From Warburgia ugandensis (lineage: Eukaryota > Streptophyta > Magnoliopsida > Canellales > Canellaceae): 64,000 nt of DNA. Positions within the stretch are counted from its first letter, which is position 1. Each line of letters starts with the position of its first letter. The stretch covers positions 46,565,880-46,629,879 of the forward strand of contig CP141132.1 of assembly GCA_035236585.1 (NCBI GenBank). Direction: 5' to 3'. Under the pieces are notes generated by a model. It searched no databases, was not told the origin of the DNA, and worked only from the letters and a program-made list of their open reading frames with translations. This document shows, one piece after another, positions 20,776 to 33,009 of the stretch. The translations under genes were made by a program, and so were the position numbers.

Positions 20776-21189
20776 TAAAGAGGATATTTGGAGGGAACAA
20801 AAAAGTTCATATAATTTACACTAAGGGAAGGGGGTCAAGGTTGTAATTGAATGCATTGTTTGTGCTTGAGATAGGGAAACATGAGAAAGGCAACTCTAGG
20901 TGGGTTGAGAGAATATTTGTACTTCAATGGGGTCAATGAAAGTTATTGCCCCTGATCTAGCATGGAGAAGAACTATCTAAGTGACTATTGACAAGGGTGA
21001 AAAGATGTGAATATGAAGACACTGTAAGAAGTGTCATAGATAGTACAATTGCATCGATGTTTGAAGATGGATAAAATGACTTCTAGGATAACCTTGAACA
21101 ATTTCAAACTACATTTGAGGAAGTCGATGGCCCATTGTACCTTTGGTGTATTGATTATACTAAGATGTCTGTAGTGATAAAACTATTGT
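20776..21189. other. Unassigned DNA left of LTR A
   Basis: No gene or repeat is recognised. It ends at the LTR border. There is no primer-binding site next to LTR A here, so LTR A is a 3' LTR facing ordinary flank. Confidence 0.35.
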
Positions 21190-24100
21190 TGTGATTTTAA
21201 AGTTAAACTTGCAAGCGCATGAACTGGGTGTAATATTCTCACATGAGGAGGTCAATCCCACGAGGAATCTAACAAATGTGATGCTAGTGGTCCCTACTTT
21301 AAATCATCTAACTTAGCCAAATGCAAAAGATCTTTATCATAAACTAAGAATGAAAATTAGCACATGGAAATGAAAATTATGCAAAAAAACAAAAAAAAAA
21401 CTTAAAAGCATGTTTAAATTAACAACTTCCCTAAAAAAAATGCTTTTTAAAAATAAACCTTTTCTAAATGAAAAATTTTTAAGTTATGAATTTCTTAATG
21501 AAGAGCATTAACTATTGCACATAAGTATGAGTTGAAAACTCCGAATAACTTCATTGAATCATATTCCTCAACATAATGCCCAATACATGTAATCCAAATC
21601 TAAAAATTAAATTCTATTACAATGAATTCCACTTGATCTTAATCAACCCACAACTATAAGCTAATCCTTCTTCAATTGTTCTGACACTCAATCACGGATA
21701 AGCATGCTTGAAATCAAGGAAAAATTCCACTAAAAACTAAAGGTAAACTTTAAGAAGATAAGCGAAGCAAGAAGGGATTGCAACGAAACAAAAAGAGATC
21801 TAAAGGCAATGGAAAACAAGGATAAACATTAGATTCAAGGTGACTTCCCTTGGCTGTCACTTCAAGTGAAAAACCAACCTTGGATCTTAATCAATAGGCA
21901 AACAAGAACAATAGAATTGAAAAGCATTAACTAACAACAATGGAAGTAAAGTTCAAGCAAAGAAAAGAAAATTTAAAAGGGAACCATCCAACCTTTCAAG
22001 GAAGAATTAAAAGACCAAAGCTAAGTGTGGAACACTTGGAGAAGATGCAACCCCACCTTGGAAATAAAATCACCCAAAGGAGAAGAATGGCTAAGGCAAA
22101 AAGGTGAAGGAGAATTGAGAAGGGACACCCTCCTCAAAAGAGAAGGAGGCATCTTTTTCCTCCCAAGGGAGATGCCCGTACTTTGATTTTTTGTGGGTCT
22201 TTTATACTTTTATCCAATATTTTCTAGGGTCTACTAAGAATAAGGTGTGGTGGGGATGAAAGCAATGAAATTTGGATGGCTAGGACGGGTGGTTAACTAG
22301 GGTTTTAAAGATAGAAAGTTGAGATAAGGTGGCTGCCATCTTTGGATGTCCTAAGGTGCGGAGACACCGCTTTTTTAGTAAGGGATGTCTCCTCCTTCAA
22401 CAATTGTGGAACAACTTAAAAATATAGAAACTGGTTGTATGGTTGAGGTAGGAAAGTGATAAGAAGAAGAAAAGAAGGTGAGAGGAAACTGGGAGGAAAG
22501 AGATGGGTGGGAAAAAATAGGTAAGTTAGGTTAGGTGGGAAACTTTGATTAGCTAAGTGATTTTCTAATAGGTGGGGATTGCTCGGGTGGTTGGCATGAG
22601 AGTTTAAGAAGGTGGAGGAGTCTTAGAATGGTAGGGCTCTTGAATAGAAAGTCAAATTCGTGGTGCTATTTTGTGATGAGGTGGAAAGTGGTAAAAAAAA
22701 AGGTGAAAAAAACATTAAAAATAAAAGGGTCTCATCCTATTGGTTAACATGCCAACTTATCGTAATCAATTTTCATTTAATTCTCTTCAAAATATCTCTT
22801 AGAATGTCATGGATATTCCTCTTAATTTTCAATCCAATCTTAGCCTACAATTTAGCTTAGCTTAATGGCTTTGATGGCTAAATTTGAGGGCTTTATTGGC
22901 TAGGCTTCAGAACTGGCTTAGATAGCTCTCTTAGCTTGGTTTCATGGCTTCATCCCTTAGCTTGAGTGGATTGAATTGTTTAGATTACATTCCTTAGCTT
23001 GTCACCTTCTCTTATAGCTTATATGGCTAAGGTGGCTTACATGCAACCCATGCAAAGGTGGTAAAAGTGTATGGCTTACTTCATGGCCCACATTGGCCAC
23101 CGTTAGCTCCTTCGATTGCATCCATTACTGGTCTTAAAGATGATCTTCATATGTGATCTCATGTTGCATTGATGATTCTTAGGTTTTGACTGGATCTTTT
23201 GATCTTGATCTTCAATGTTCATCTCGATTGATCTTGACCATCAGATCACCATCTCGCTTCCTACAAAAAGTTAAAAAATTTAATTAAATCCTAAAAAGAA
23301 ATATGAATAATCACATAATTATTTTGAATTAGCCTCTAGACCTACAAAATATCAAAATTTTGAGTCATTAGTTAAAAAATGCATGTGTTATGAATTTTGG
23401 TCAAAAACTCTCTTCTACCCTTATAAATTGTAACACATGGGTAACTAATTGGGAGTTTTTATGAAAAATAAAACACTTATCATGCCCCCATCCATTATGT
23501 TGCAAGTCCTAAGTAAAACATGTAAAAAATAAAATTTAAAAAACGGATACAAAGTGCCACTTTTGTAGTGTATTTAGCGCATGCAACAACCCTTTAAATG
23601 TCTATGTTAACCCTAGTGGATGAGTTATTGTGACGACCCGGGTTTTCTCATGCATTTTTAAATGCAAGATCTAAATTCCTAAGGTGGGATGCATCCCTAT
23701 TTGAAAACCATTTTATAAAAACCATGCAATGCAGCGGAAAATCTTTTATTTTTAAACTCATTTTGAAAACCCCGAGTGTCATTTGCTTTCACAATACTCA
23801 AAGTAGTTTTTGAAAAACTTCAGAAATCATAAATGTTTTTCCCCAGGTCTATCCAGTCACAATACACAGCCCAACTATAAATAAATACATGTCCAAAGGG
23901 TTGAGAGTTTACTAACATGTATAATTGTCTCCTTTTTAATTCACTTGCTCATAGCACTAATATCTCCTGAGGCGTCGTCTATTTGTGAGTGGAACTATCC
24001 TAAAAAATGTTAAGGATAGGGTGAGTATATATTATACTCAGTAGGAGTCTATCACTACTAGTTTTACAATGCATGCTATGTTTAAAATCATGTGCTCTTT

Positions 24101-27052
24101 AAAACATGTGCATGTTCGAACAATCATGTTCAATATCGATATCAAAAACCATTGTCAAATTGAAATGCTAACGACTTAAAGAATCACACAAACCAAGTCA
24201 AAAGTATCATATATATCATAAACATAATGATATGCATAATATGCTCAGCTGAATCCAACTCATGGATATCTGGTATGGTCGGCCAACCTCATGTCATGCC
24301 ATATGCAATGCAAGTAAATCCTCAAACCATAGGGTCCAACTATGCCCATGACCTCGCCGCCGTGTGGTCCTCGGGTACCTGAGGACACAGGGTTATATGC
24401 CTCCATGGGACATATGACACTTCGACCCAGTGCCGTGACACCAGTGGTAGCCCCCTGTACCACATGCAGTCGAAGCAGGGACGTTGCCCTTTTTGGGCGT
24501 GGTATCCATCCACCTAATAGTGGAGAGGCTGGAGGCCAACCCAAACCTTTCGACATAGCGCCCACGAGCTTATCAGCCCAAATCATATTAGATCAAACAA
24601 GCGAAAACCTCTTTTTCAAAACCTGTCCTCTTTGGGTCCCTCACAACTGCCTGGCCCTCACAAATGCCTACCTAGTGTCTTTTGGGCACTTCAGCGTCTT
24701 TTGGTAACCGCCAAGGACATGCAATCTTTTAAAAACTCAATGCTCACAAATCATGCAACATATGCATTTGTTTGCAAAACATATCTATGCATAATGTATA
24801 TGCAATTATTTGCAAAACATATCTATGCATAAAGCATTTATCACATGTACGCTGAATTAAGTCATATACTTATACTTAAAACATGCATTCTCAAAACAAT
24901 CATGACTCTTTTAAAAAGTCTAGTAGCGATAGAGCACCTACCTCAAAGTCTCCTGGAGTCGCATCCTTTATCACTTCAACCCATCCCTGGGTCTTATTTA
25001 TAAACTCCTGGGTATGAATGGATACAAGGAGTCCTTATTAATTTCAATCCATTTAGTCATTAGATCGCTAGCTCTGCCTATTGGGGTCCATGGTCCTTGC
25101 CTAATTCATTTGTCAGGCTAGATATGGATCTACTATTCAATAGTTAAACTTTGTAAATTGTTCTCTAATCCTAACTTTAAAGTCTCATTAGGTTCGCGTT
25201 TCCCAGTTCCCAGGACACCCATGCATCCTGGTTGAACCGCGACCGCCTTACGTGTGTGCGCGCCCAAAGGCCGTGCTAGGGATATAATGGTACCAAGTTT
25301 CCTCGCAAATTCCTTTATTTACTATTTTAAATATAGTAAAACATTTAATTCAGTTTATTTCCCATAAAATGTCCAATTTTTTGTTAAAAATGGCGTAAAT
25401 TGCTCGGGCGTTACAGTTATGCCTTGTGAGAGTTTGTAGTAAATGTATCCACAAAATTCTTAAATTTTTTTGTCAAAGTCCTTTATTCATCTGATAAATT
25501 TCTCTCTTATTTAACTCATTCTAACTTTAGCCTACTAATAAAAATACACAAAAAAGGTTCAAATTCCTACCCTTATGCTAAAGATATTCCATTATTTCAT
25601 TAAGCTTTGCAAGGTGAGTGTGTGTTATAGCTAATATATAATTATAGTTTTCAAGTCAAATATAACCTAATTTTCCATCCAAATTATGCTTTGACTTCAA
25701 TTCTCACAGGATGTACTTGTTACTCAGAAAGGTGTTAATCTCTCATCAATATGTGAGTAGAATGTTGTTCATCAAGTCCAAAAGTCTTGCATATTTTAGA
25801 CAAAAGAACAATAACTTAGGAAGAATGGTAATGATCTCATGAAAGGATATCAACTACTAAGAATGTTGCACTCTACCAAATTCCCTGCTCATACATAACC
25901 ATATCCAAGCCATACTTTTCTTAATATCAAGTTAGAACTTCTATTAGGATGAAATATAGGCTTACATAAGAGTTATCGAAAGAATGGGTACAAAGATACA
26001 CAAGAGTTATCTTGGAAATATGTAAAGGACTTCTATCAATGTATTATAACTTTTCCATTTTTTCTCACAAGAGTGAACATCCTTCTTTTTCATTAGCTAT
26101 CTCTTTTCTTTACTTTTTCACTTGACTTTACATAATATAGCCTTTTTTTTATTTTTCTTCTTTTTCACCCTTTTTGATGTTCATCTATTGAATTGAATTG
26201 TTCAAACTTTTTCCAAAATATTCTTCAATTTTCTTTACATATTCCCAAAAAAATGGGTGATGGATATATTATAGGGGTTCAATATAAGTAAAGGTTGTTT
26301 GGACAACAAAGAAAAGAATAATATTTTAAAGGCTCAAGGGTCTAACTAGTGGAAAATAATATAGCGAAGGTTAAAGGCTCTGGGTTTACCAAGGATGACC
26401 TCTATGATTTCTTATGTTTCATATGACTTAAAAATTGATCATAAACTCAAGAGATATATGGTATAGTCTTTTTTTATTTCTTAATAGTTGACCAATATGA
26501 AGAATAATGAAACCAACTAAGAATTAATGTTCACTGAAGAAAATTTTAAATTTATGTATAACCCTCAACAAAGAAGAATGGCTCAAAACTCACTTGGTTT
26601 ATAAGTCTCCTCAGTTCTTCTTTAGGATCTCTAAATTATATTCTCTTCAACTTAAACTATATATAGTTATTTTGTGAAATTAATATTTTGAGTTTCATTT
26701 TTGATGAGTCAATTTAGAAAAAGAATAAAATAGTGAACTAATTGTATGCAACTCTATTAATAAGCTAAAGTTTCTAATATAGCTAAATATTTTGAAAAAT
26801 TAATCTCATCTTTATAAAAGAGCTTATCAATTTTTTTTCAAAAATACAAGAAAAGTTAAAAATCTCTTTTATATGTACAGCCCCCAACCTGAACTAAACA
26901 TTGTCCTTGTTATTTTGAAATATAAGACACTTAAATGATGAATGGGTAATGAAGGCTAATTAGACTTTCTAAAAATCATGGGTTGCCTCCTAGTAAGTGA
27001 TAAGTTTAACATTTTCAGCCAGACATGTCCTATAACTAACCTAACCAACTAA
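21190..27052 (-). mobile_element. Copy A: 3' LTR and 3' internal part of a Ty3/gypsy element
   Basis: Sense is the minus strand. The LTR is 21190-23482 (sense TGATAAGTG at 23482; the other end has ...AATCACA). It is preceded by a polypurine tract (plus strand TGCCCCCATCC, 23483-23493) and by the noncoding 3' internal region up to 27052, which contains the family signatures GGAGGCAACCC (near 26990) and AAGGACAATGTTTAG (near 26900). These features are typical of non-chromovirus Athila/Tat-type elements. A solo chromovirus LTR (23629-25415) interrupts it. No coding region survives. Confidence 0.75.
23629..25415 (-). mobile_element. Solo chromovirus-type LTR inside copy A
   Basis: The 1787-bp segment begins TGTGACGACCCGGG, ends CGGGCGTTACA and is flanked by the perfect 5-bp duplication GTTAT (23624-23628 and 25416-25420). 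Copy B has the uninterrupted site (GATGAGTTATGCC near 38865). The TG...CA ends and the terminal GGG/CCC motif match chromovirus LTRs such as those of the 41934-50997 element, whose orientation suggests minus sense. No internal region remains, so it formed by LTR-LTR recombination. Confidence 0.9.
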
Positions 27053-27393
27053 GCTGAGACCTAGCTAGTTCAACTAATTCTCCTAATCCTAACCTTAAGA
27101 ATGAAATGGCAAATTTTTCATGCCACTTTGGAACTTCGTGGTAGTCTATATATTGCCTCCAACTTGAAATTTTACGTGGTGATCTCATTATAACACAGTA
27201 GATCACCACAATTTTGAATTATGTCTAATCGTATTGACTTTGTGTACTACCACACATTTTGTTGGACCATATGGGGACCCATGGTCCTCTTCTTAACTAA
27301 ATTGAGGGATAACTTTGACCATTAAATTTAGTTTAACTTTTTTCCTCTGTTTTCCTGACATTATCCTGAAATAGGCGTATCAACTGACTTTAC
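27053..27393. other. Unassigned DNA between copy A and the long LTR-like block
   Basis: No family recognised. It may be the decayed left end of the following LTR or the next internal part of copy A. Confidence 0.3.
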
Positions 27394-30300
27394 TGTAATA
27401 TATGTAAATATTCATTTATAATGAATAAACAAACCACAATTACAAATAAATAGAGTAAATTTTTTCCCTTTTATTTCCATCCAATCTCACATTTCTTAAT
27501 GCTTCCTATTAATAACCATCAACAAAACAATCCAAATAGATGTTCTATCAACCCCAACTTCTAAATTCCATTCCATATAATTTTTTAATCTTATTTTAAA
27601 TGAAATATGAATTGGGAATCTCTCATTTTGAGTTCCTTATAATTGACCTTTTTAAAGACACTCATTTGACCCTTAAAATCTTAATATTTGGAAGGTACAT
27701 GTTGAGACGATTCCAACGACATTAATTTTGTGAGAAACTGAGTTCAAATGAAGAAGTTAAGAGGTTTTGATTGAAGAGGGTATTTTAGTAATGCCAAAAT
27801 CAGGTGTGCCATTTTGATATTGGAACCCCTATCTTATAAACCAAAAACCCTAGTGATTTTTCTTCTTTTCTCTCCCTCTCTCATCTTTTCCCCTCTCCCC
27901 GACCAGTCACCGGTGATGCCATCGTGCCTAATGCATCCAGCTCGCCGGCAATGCAAAACCCATCTTCCCTTCTCCTTGACCATTCCATCCCTTTGATGGC
28001 CATAAGGAAATTGGAAAACCCTCTTCTCCAGCATCTTTTTGGCCACCCACAATTTGACTCCATGTAGATCTCTCCCCAGCAAGCATCCTACTTGGATCTG
28101 CTACTAGCAAGCTCCCCTCAACCCATATCTTCCACCAGCGCGATGCCTCTCCGGCCACGTACCCCTACGAGAAACCCTTTTCACCCCCCTTGTTCCTCTC
28201 TAGTCTAGTTCTAAGCAGCGACCGATGCTAAGGGCAAACGGCCACTGTGGCAACTCCTATCTTTCCGTCTCTTCTTCTCTTCCTCTTGTCTCCTTCCTTT
28301 GGTCAACGTTGCATCTGGTGTGCTAGCCCTCCTCCTCTCTCCCATCTCCCTTGCTCCACTGGTGATGCTAATAGGTTTCACACTGGCAAACCCACCTCAC
28401 TTTTCCATCTTCGTTCCCAATGCCATTTTCGTCACCGGTGACAGGACCCCGGTGACAGTCAATAGTCCTAGGGAACAATGCATGTAGAGGTGAAAATGAC
28501 TCAGATCAGCGATCTAAGCCATTCATCGCATTCCTCTTGATGTCATGAACAAAATCCCTTAAGCAATTTGATGATCAAGGTTGATTTGATATAGATCTTA
28601 GTGCAGCACTACTGTACGGCCATGACCGAGCAGATCCATGGCCATCCAATAGTGATATGATGTTCTTAATGATCCATTAAGCATGGATTAACGTGATTGT
28701 AGATTAGTGATGTATCAAAGTTTAGAAGCTCAAATTAGTGATTTAAATTGCAGATCAATGCTCAGCTCAATCACTAGTAGACACTGGTAAATCAGAATGG
28801 TTGATATCACATAGGTGGATTAAGATTGCTATCTTAGAAAAACTTAATCATTGCTATGTTTTGATAAGAAGGAAATAATGTGGATGATGATTTACTTTTA
28901 CTATCATAAATCTGAAATGGAATCAAAGCATGTAAAACTTAGTCTTCATCTTGTGATGCATTTTACTTTATCAAATTGGAAATTGAATGATTGAACTTAC
29001 AATTGAAATTGCTATTATTGTCTAGTCATAGCTCCCAAACGAAAGAGTATGAAATGCCCCTATTGGACTGGAACTTATATACACATACATATATCTAGTG
29101 GCACCTCTCAAAGTTAAAGCCAGCATATAAACATAGGCTACTATTCAACGGGACTATCAATTTAGGCATTGAGATTGAACCATACATTAAAAACTTGTAG
29201 CACTCTCTTGTAGCTATGCAGTGTAGATAGGTTAACTGAATTTATAAATTGGATTAGTATATTGGTAATCTTTTCAGCTGAATCACTGTCTTCTTTGATT
29301 ATCTTGACTAAAGATGTGCTTTAACTCTTCCTTATGAATGTATAATAAATTCCATGGAATAACTCAAGAATGAATGACTTCCTTTCAACCAGATGTGTTT
29401 AAGAATAAAAGATGGGTGTGTATGTGCTTAAGGACCAGTGGTAACTAAGTTCTCAAGTCTATTGAGGGAATACGACTGAAACAAATACATGCTTGCTTCT
29501 GTAGAAAACTTGTGCATTTTTTAGTATGAAAAATGAGTAAACAACGATGCAACACGACATACATGCAAGTTTACTATTGAATGCTTTAAGATGTATCTCT
29601 TGATTGTCAAATAGTAGTTGCTTGCATAAAGCTAAACTGTATTAGTCATGTTTATACGAGGGTAAAAGAATGTGTATATACATGTGGTAAGGGATGGTTT
29701 GAATCATGCTATTTAACATTGCTTTATTTATATCCTATGTAAACGAGAATGTGTGGTGTAATGTGGATGATTGTTGCAATGGCCAAGGATCGTTGTAAAT
29801 TATGATGATACATAAATGGCTCTTTTGTGTTGTGCTTAGAACTTCAAAATTACTTGACATCTATCATTTTTTGTGAAATGATATTGACACCTAAAACCCT
29901 TCCGTGAATCAAGTTATACTTGAGATGGAAGGTAATTTGATTCACAATAGTAGCCTTGCTTGAGTTCTTAGCCTTTGTGTTTGCCTTATTTTCTTTCTGG
30001 GGAATGCTTTACTCTAACATCGGGTTATGGCAAGTCCTATCTCAATCTTTTCTGCACAAGGCCTATATAAATCTCTCCAAGTGCTCACACTGTAAGTCCT
30101 GAGATGTTTTGATTCAGATGATTTTAAGGTAAGTGCTCACAAAGTAGTTATAAGTCCTAAGAGGTGTTGATTTGATTTAGGGATAACCACTCACTTTGTA
30201 GCTTGAGTAAGTAGACCCTGAGGCGTGTGCTCACTGAGCAGCTATAAGGCCCGACGATGGTCCAAGAGTGTTGGGCCATGGTCCAGGAGTGTTGGACCCT

Positions 30301-31841
30301 ATCCAGGAGCGTTGGACATTATGTGATGTGATAGAAGGGAGGTCTCTCCTAGTAGGATAGGTGCTCCAGTGTCCATGTGACATGACTAAAAGGGTGGCCC
30401 CACGCATAAGCATGGGTACTACATGATTTCAAGAGCATGATTGTAAAAACCTTGATTTGTTTTCTTTATATGAGCATCCTATCGTGTTCTTCCCTCTCGA
30501 GGATTTATTGACCAAAGTTTTTAATGAGAACTCATATCTTTAATATTTCTTGGATGTTTGTAAACATTATTATAATTATGATAGACTTGAATTTATTGTT
30601 AAATTTAAGAATTCCTGAGATTATGTGTATTTTAATAAAATCATGTAAACATAGTTCCTCTCTACATTTATATCCTTAGATGATGATTTTTGCAGATGGA
30701 TTTGATGCATTATATACATATCAATGTATATATGTCGGTTCTTTTAGATTGATGGTGTTTTTAAGGATTGACTTATAAATGAATTGGATTAATAGTGCAT
30801 CATTAGTATTTATGCATGACTACTTACTCAATCATATATGGATTTGAAATGCATCACGATCATAAAGAAAGTAGGTGAGATGAACACGTGTGCATGAATA
30901 AGGAATAACATTAAAGTATCATATGCATGAATGGAATTGAATGATTATGGGTATGTATGAAAAAGTGTTCTTATGTGACTAAAGAATCATGAAATGATAA
31001 TGACACAGGGTTGCTTGGTTACATACTAAAAAGGAATAATGTATGATACTATCATAAACATTGAAATACATAGGAACTGTCAACAGACCTACTTAGCACA
31101 TATGAATTGATTTCATATAATGCATGAATTGGAAACTTAGGTTTTTAACTTGAGCATGTGTTTAAGCTAACATGATTTTGGTTGATATGACTAATTGCTC
31201 AATGTAAATCATAAAATGCATGCCAAAATAACAACATTTTTTCACCTACACTGGTGCAAGCTTGCTGAGACATTGTAATTGTTTACAATGTCTTAGATTG
31301 AAGAACTAGCATAGAAGGACGGACATGTTGAGCTGAGCATGTGAAAGCACTTGTGGAGTAGTAATTGTAGCAGATTGGGATTTTAGTGTGTGAAGAGTGA
31401 GCCTTACACCTTGGGATTTAATTTATGAGTTAATACAGAAGGTGTATGTAGATTTACTTTGATGTAGTGAATTCATGTTATGTAGTGACATGTATTGTGA
31501 TGTGGTTGTGATTGGAAGTTCTAGGATTTGATGAGTTACATCTTTTTCTTTTGAAATAATGAAAACTTATTTGCATTTTTTATCACTATTCCTCAAACAT
31601 TCATTAGATATGCATATGTCTGAAAACCAGAGGAAACTCTATCAGATTTTCGGTAGGAATGAAACACTCATTCTTCTGTATAATCCTTATGTTTGTTATA
31701 GAAATGACACTCGGGAATTTTAGAAACACTTTTCAATGAACAAAGTCTTCTGCTACTTTATTTTCAAAAGAAACTTTCAAACAAGGGGCCTCGCATTTTG
31801 AAAAGAATTTAAAAAGCATTATAAAAACCTGGGGTGTCACA
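27394..31841 (+). mobile_element. Long chromovirus-like LTR (possibly solo), plus sense
   Basis: The right end CCTGGGGTGTCACA matches chromovirus LTR 3' ends. The segment at 27700-27800 (ATTCCAACGACATT, then GAGTTCAAATGAAGAAGTTAAGAGG, then GGGTATTTTAGTAATG) is collinear with the U3 of the 41934-50997 element in opposite orientation. A TATA-like TTATAAACC at 27835 precedes a CT-rich leader. No primer-binding site follows 31841. The left end is uncertain (TGTAATATATG at 27394 is a guess; no matching target duplication to ACTGC at 31842). Small ORFs here are noncoding leader. Confidence 0.5.
30075..30320 (+). repeat. Short tandem repeats in the LTR-like block
   Basis: Two motifs are repeated: (A/T)AGTGCTCAC with a following GTAGYTATAAGTCCTGAGG (about four times, 30075-30255), then GGTCCAGGAGTGTTGGACC (three times, 30257-30320). 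Confidence 0.7.
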
Positions 31842-33006
31842 ACTGCCCTTCCCAAAAAGGTTCTTCTTGTATTACTATAGGCAAGGACATGGTTTGGCTT
31901 AAATCCTAATTATTTTCTAAGGTGTACTCTAGAGTAGGTTGTTGTAGGTTTAGCACATCAACTAACTCTTCTTCTTCCTGTTCAATGGGAATAGGTAAGA
32001 TTTTAGGTGGACCTATATTACTATCTTATGATTGTTCGAATAAGGTTTGTAGGTCCCAATCAGGTACGTCTATTACATTTGAAGGCTCAATTGGAGTTTA
32101 GGCTCTATAGGGGGTTTTACTCTAGCTTGTTAGTGAGAAGTATTCATTAATAGCACAGTATCCAACAACTCATTCACCTCCTTAATGGATGTGTCTTCAT
32201 CAAATTCATAAAAATAAGCAGGACATGTTTCTAGAGGATTTGGGTTGGATGTTTCTACTGCTTCATTCTCTTTATCAATGGAAGTCTCTTTATCATAATC
32301 GTAACAAGGAATAAGACATAGCTTGAGTAGATCTGAGTGGGAGGTTTCTATGGGTGGTTGCAAGCTTTGTGGATCATAATGATCATAAGATATTTCCATC
32401 CTATTATTAGTAATAAGTGGCTCTTCATTATTCCTAATTTGTTTCATTTCCTTATTCCTTTTTATAAATTTAGTAATGTTTCTGTCAGTATTTTCCCATA
32501 TTGGTTTCAACATCTCTTCCCATTCCTTTGTCTCTCTTTTCATTTCCTCATTCTCCTTTTCAATATCAACCATGATTTGTTCCATTCTCTCACAAAATTG
32601 TTGTGTATCCTCTTTTAATGGTGGTTCTTCATGTTGTAGAGGAAACGACTCACAGGGTTGGTATTGCTATGGCATTGGGGTACTGAAAAAGGGCTGAGCT
32701 AGTGGAACCCATGATGTTTGACCCTAATATTGATGATAATCATGGTAGTGTTGACTAGGGTAAACCATTGTGGTTCTTCTTGATATTGGTAATCCTGAGA
32801 CCATGGTTATTTATGATGCCCAGCCCATCCATTATAGTCTTGGTAATTTATGTCAAGATAAAAATTGCTAGGGTGTGTGAATGCATTGGGTGCATCCATT
32901 AGCTCCTAATAGTATTCATTGTATGTGGAACTTGATGGCCATGAAGGAGAGGGATATGGATGCTTAGAATAGGTATAGTCATTATGGTATTAAGGTTGTG
33001 GCACAA
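31842..33006 (-). pseudogene. Ty3/gypsy gag-tail and linker fragment
   Basis: Minus-strand sense. An intact 151-codon frame at 32585-32130 is highly charged (MEQIMVDIEKENEEMKRETK) and ends TSIKEVNELLDTVLLMNTSH. The same motif occurs in element E at 57500-57560 (NSINKVNALLDICPLMDTSK), so this is the region between gag and the protease/RT of the Athila/Tat-type family. The upstream part (32990-32600) is rich in Tyr, Gln and Trp, as in the gag C terminus. It lies downstream of LTR C in sense, but a primer-binding site and gag N terminus are missing. Confidence 0.6.
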
Positions 33007-33009
33007 TGT

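Noticed and set aside
24260-24832. Overlapping ORFs of 108, 121 and 66 codons
   Set aside because: They lie inside the solo LTR 23629-25415, in its GC-richer part, and match no protein family.
27814-28490. Cluster of overlapping small ORFs on both strands
   Set aside because: They fall in the CT-rich leader just after a TATA-like box in an LTR-like block. Stop codons are scarce there because of composition.
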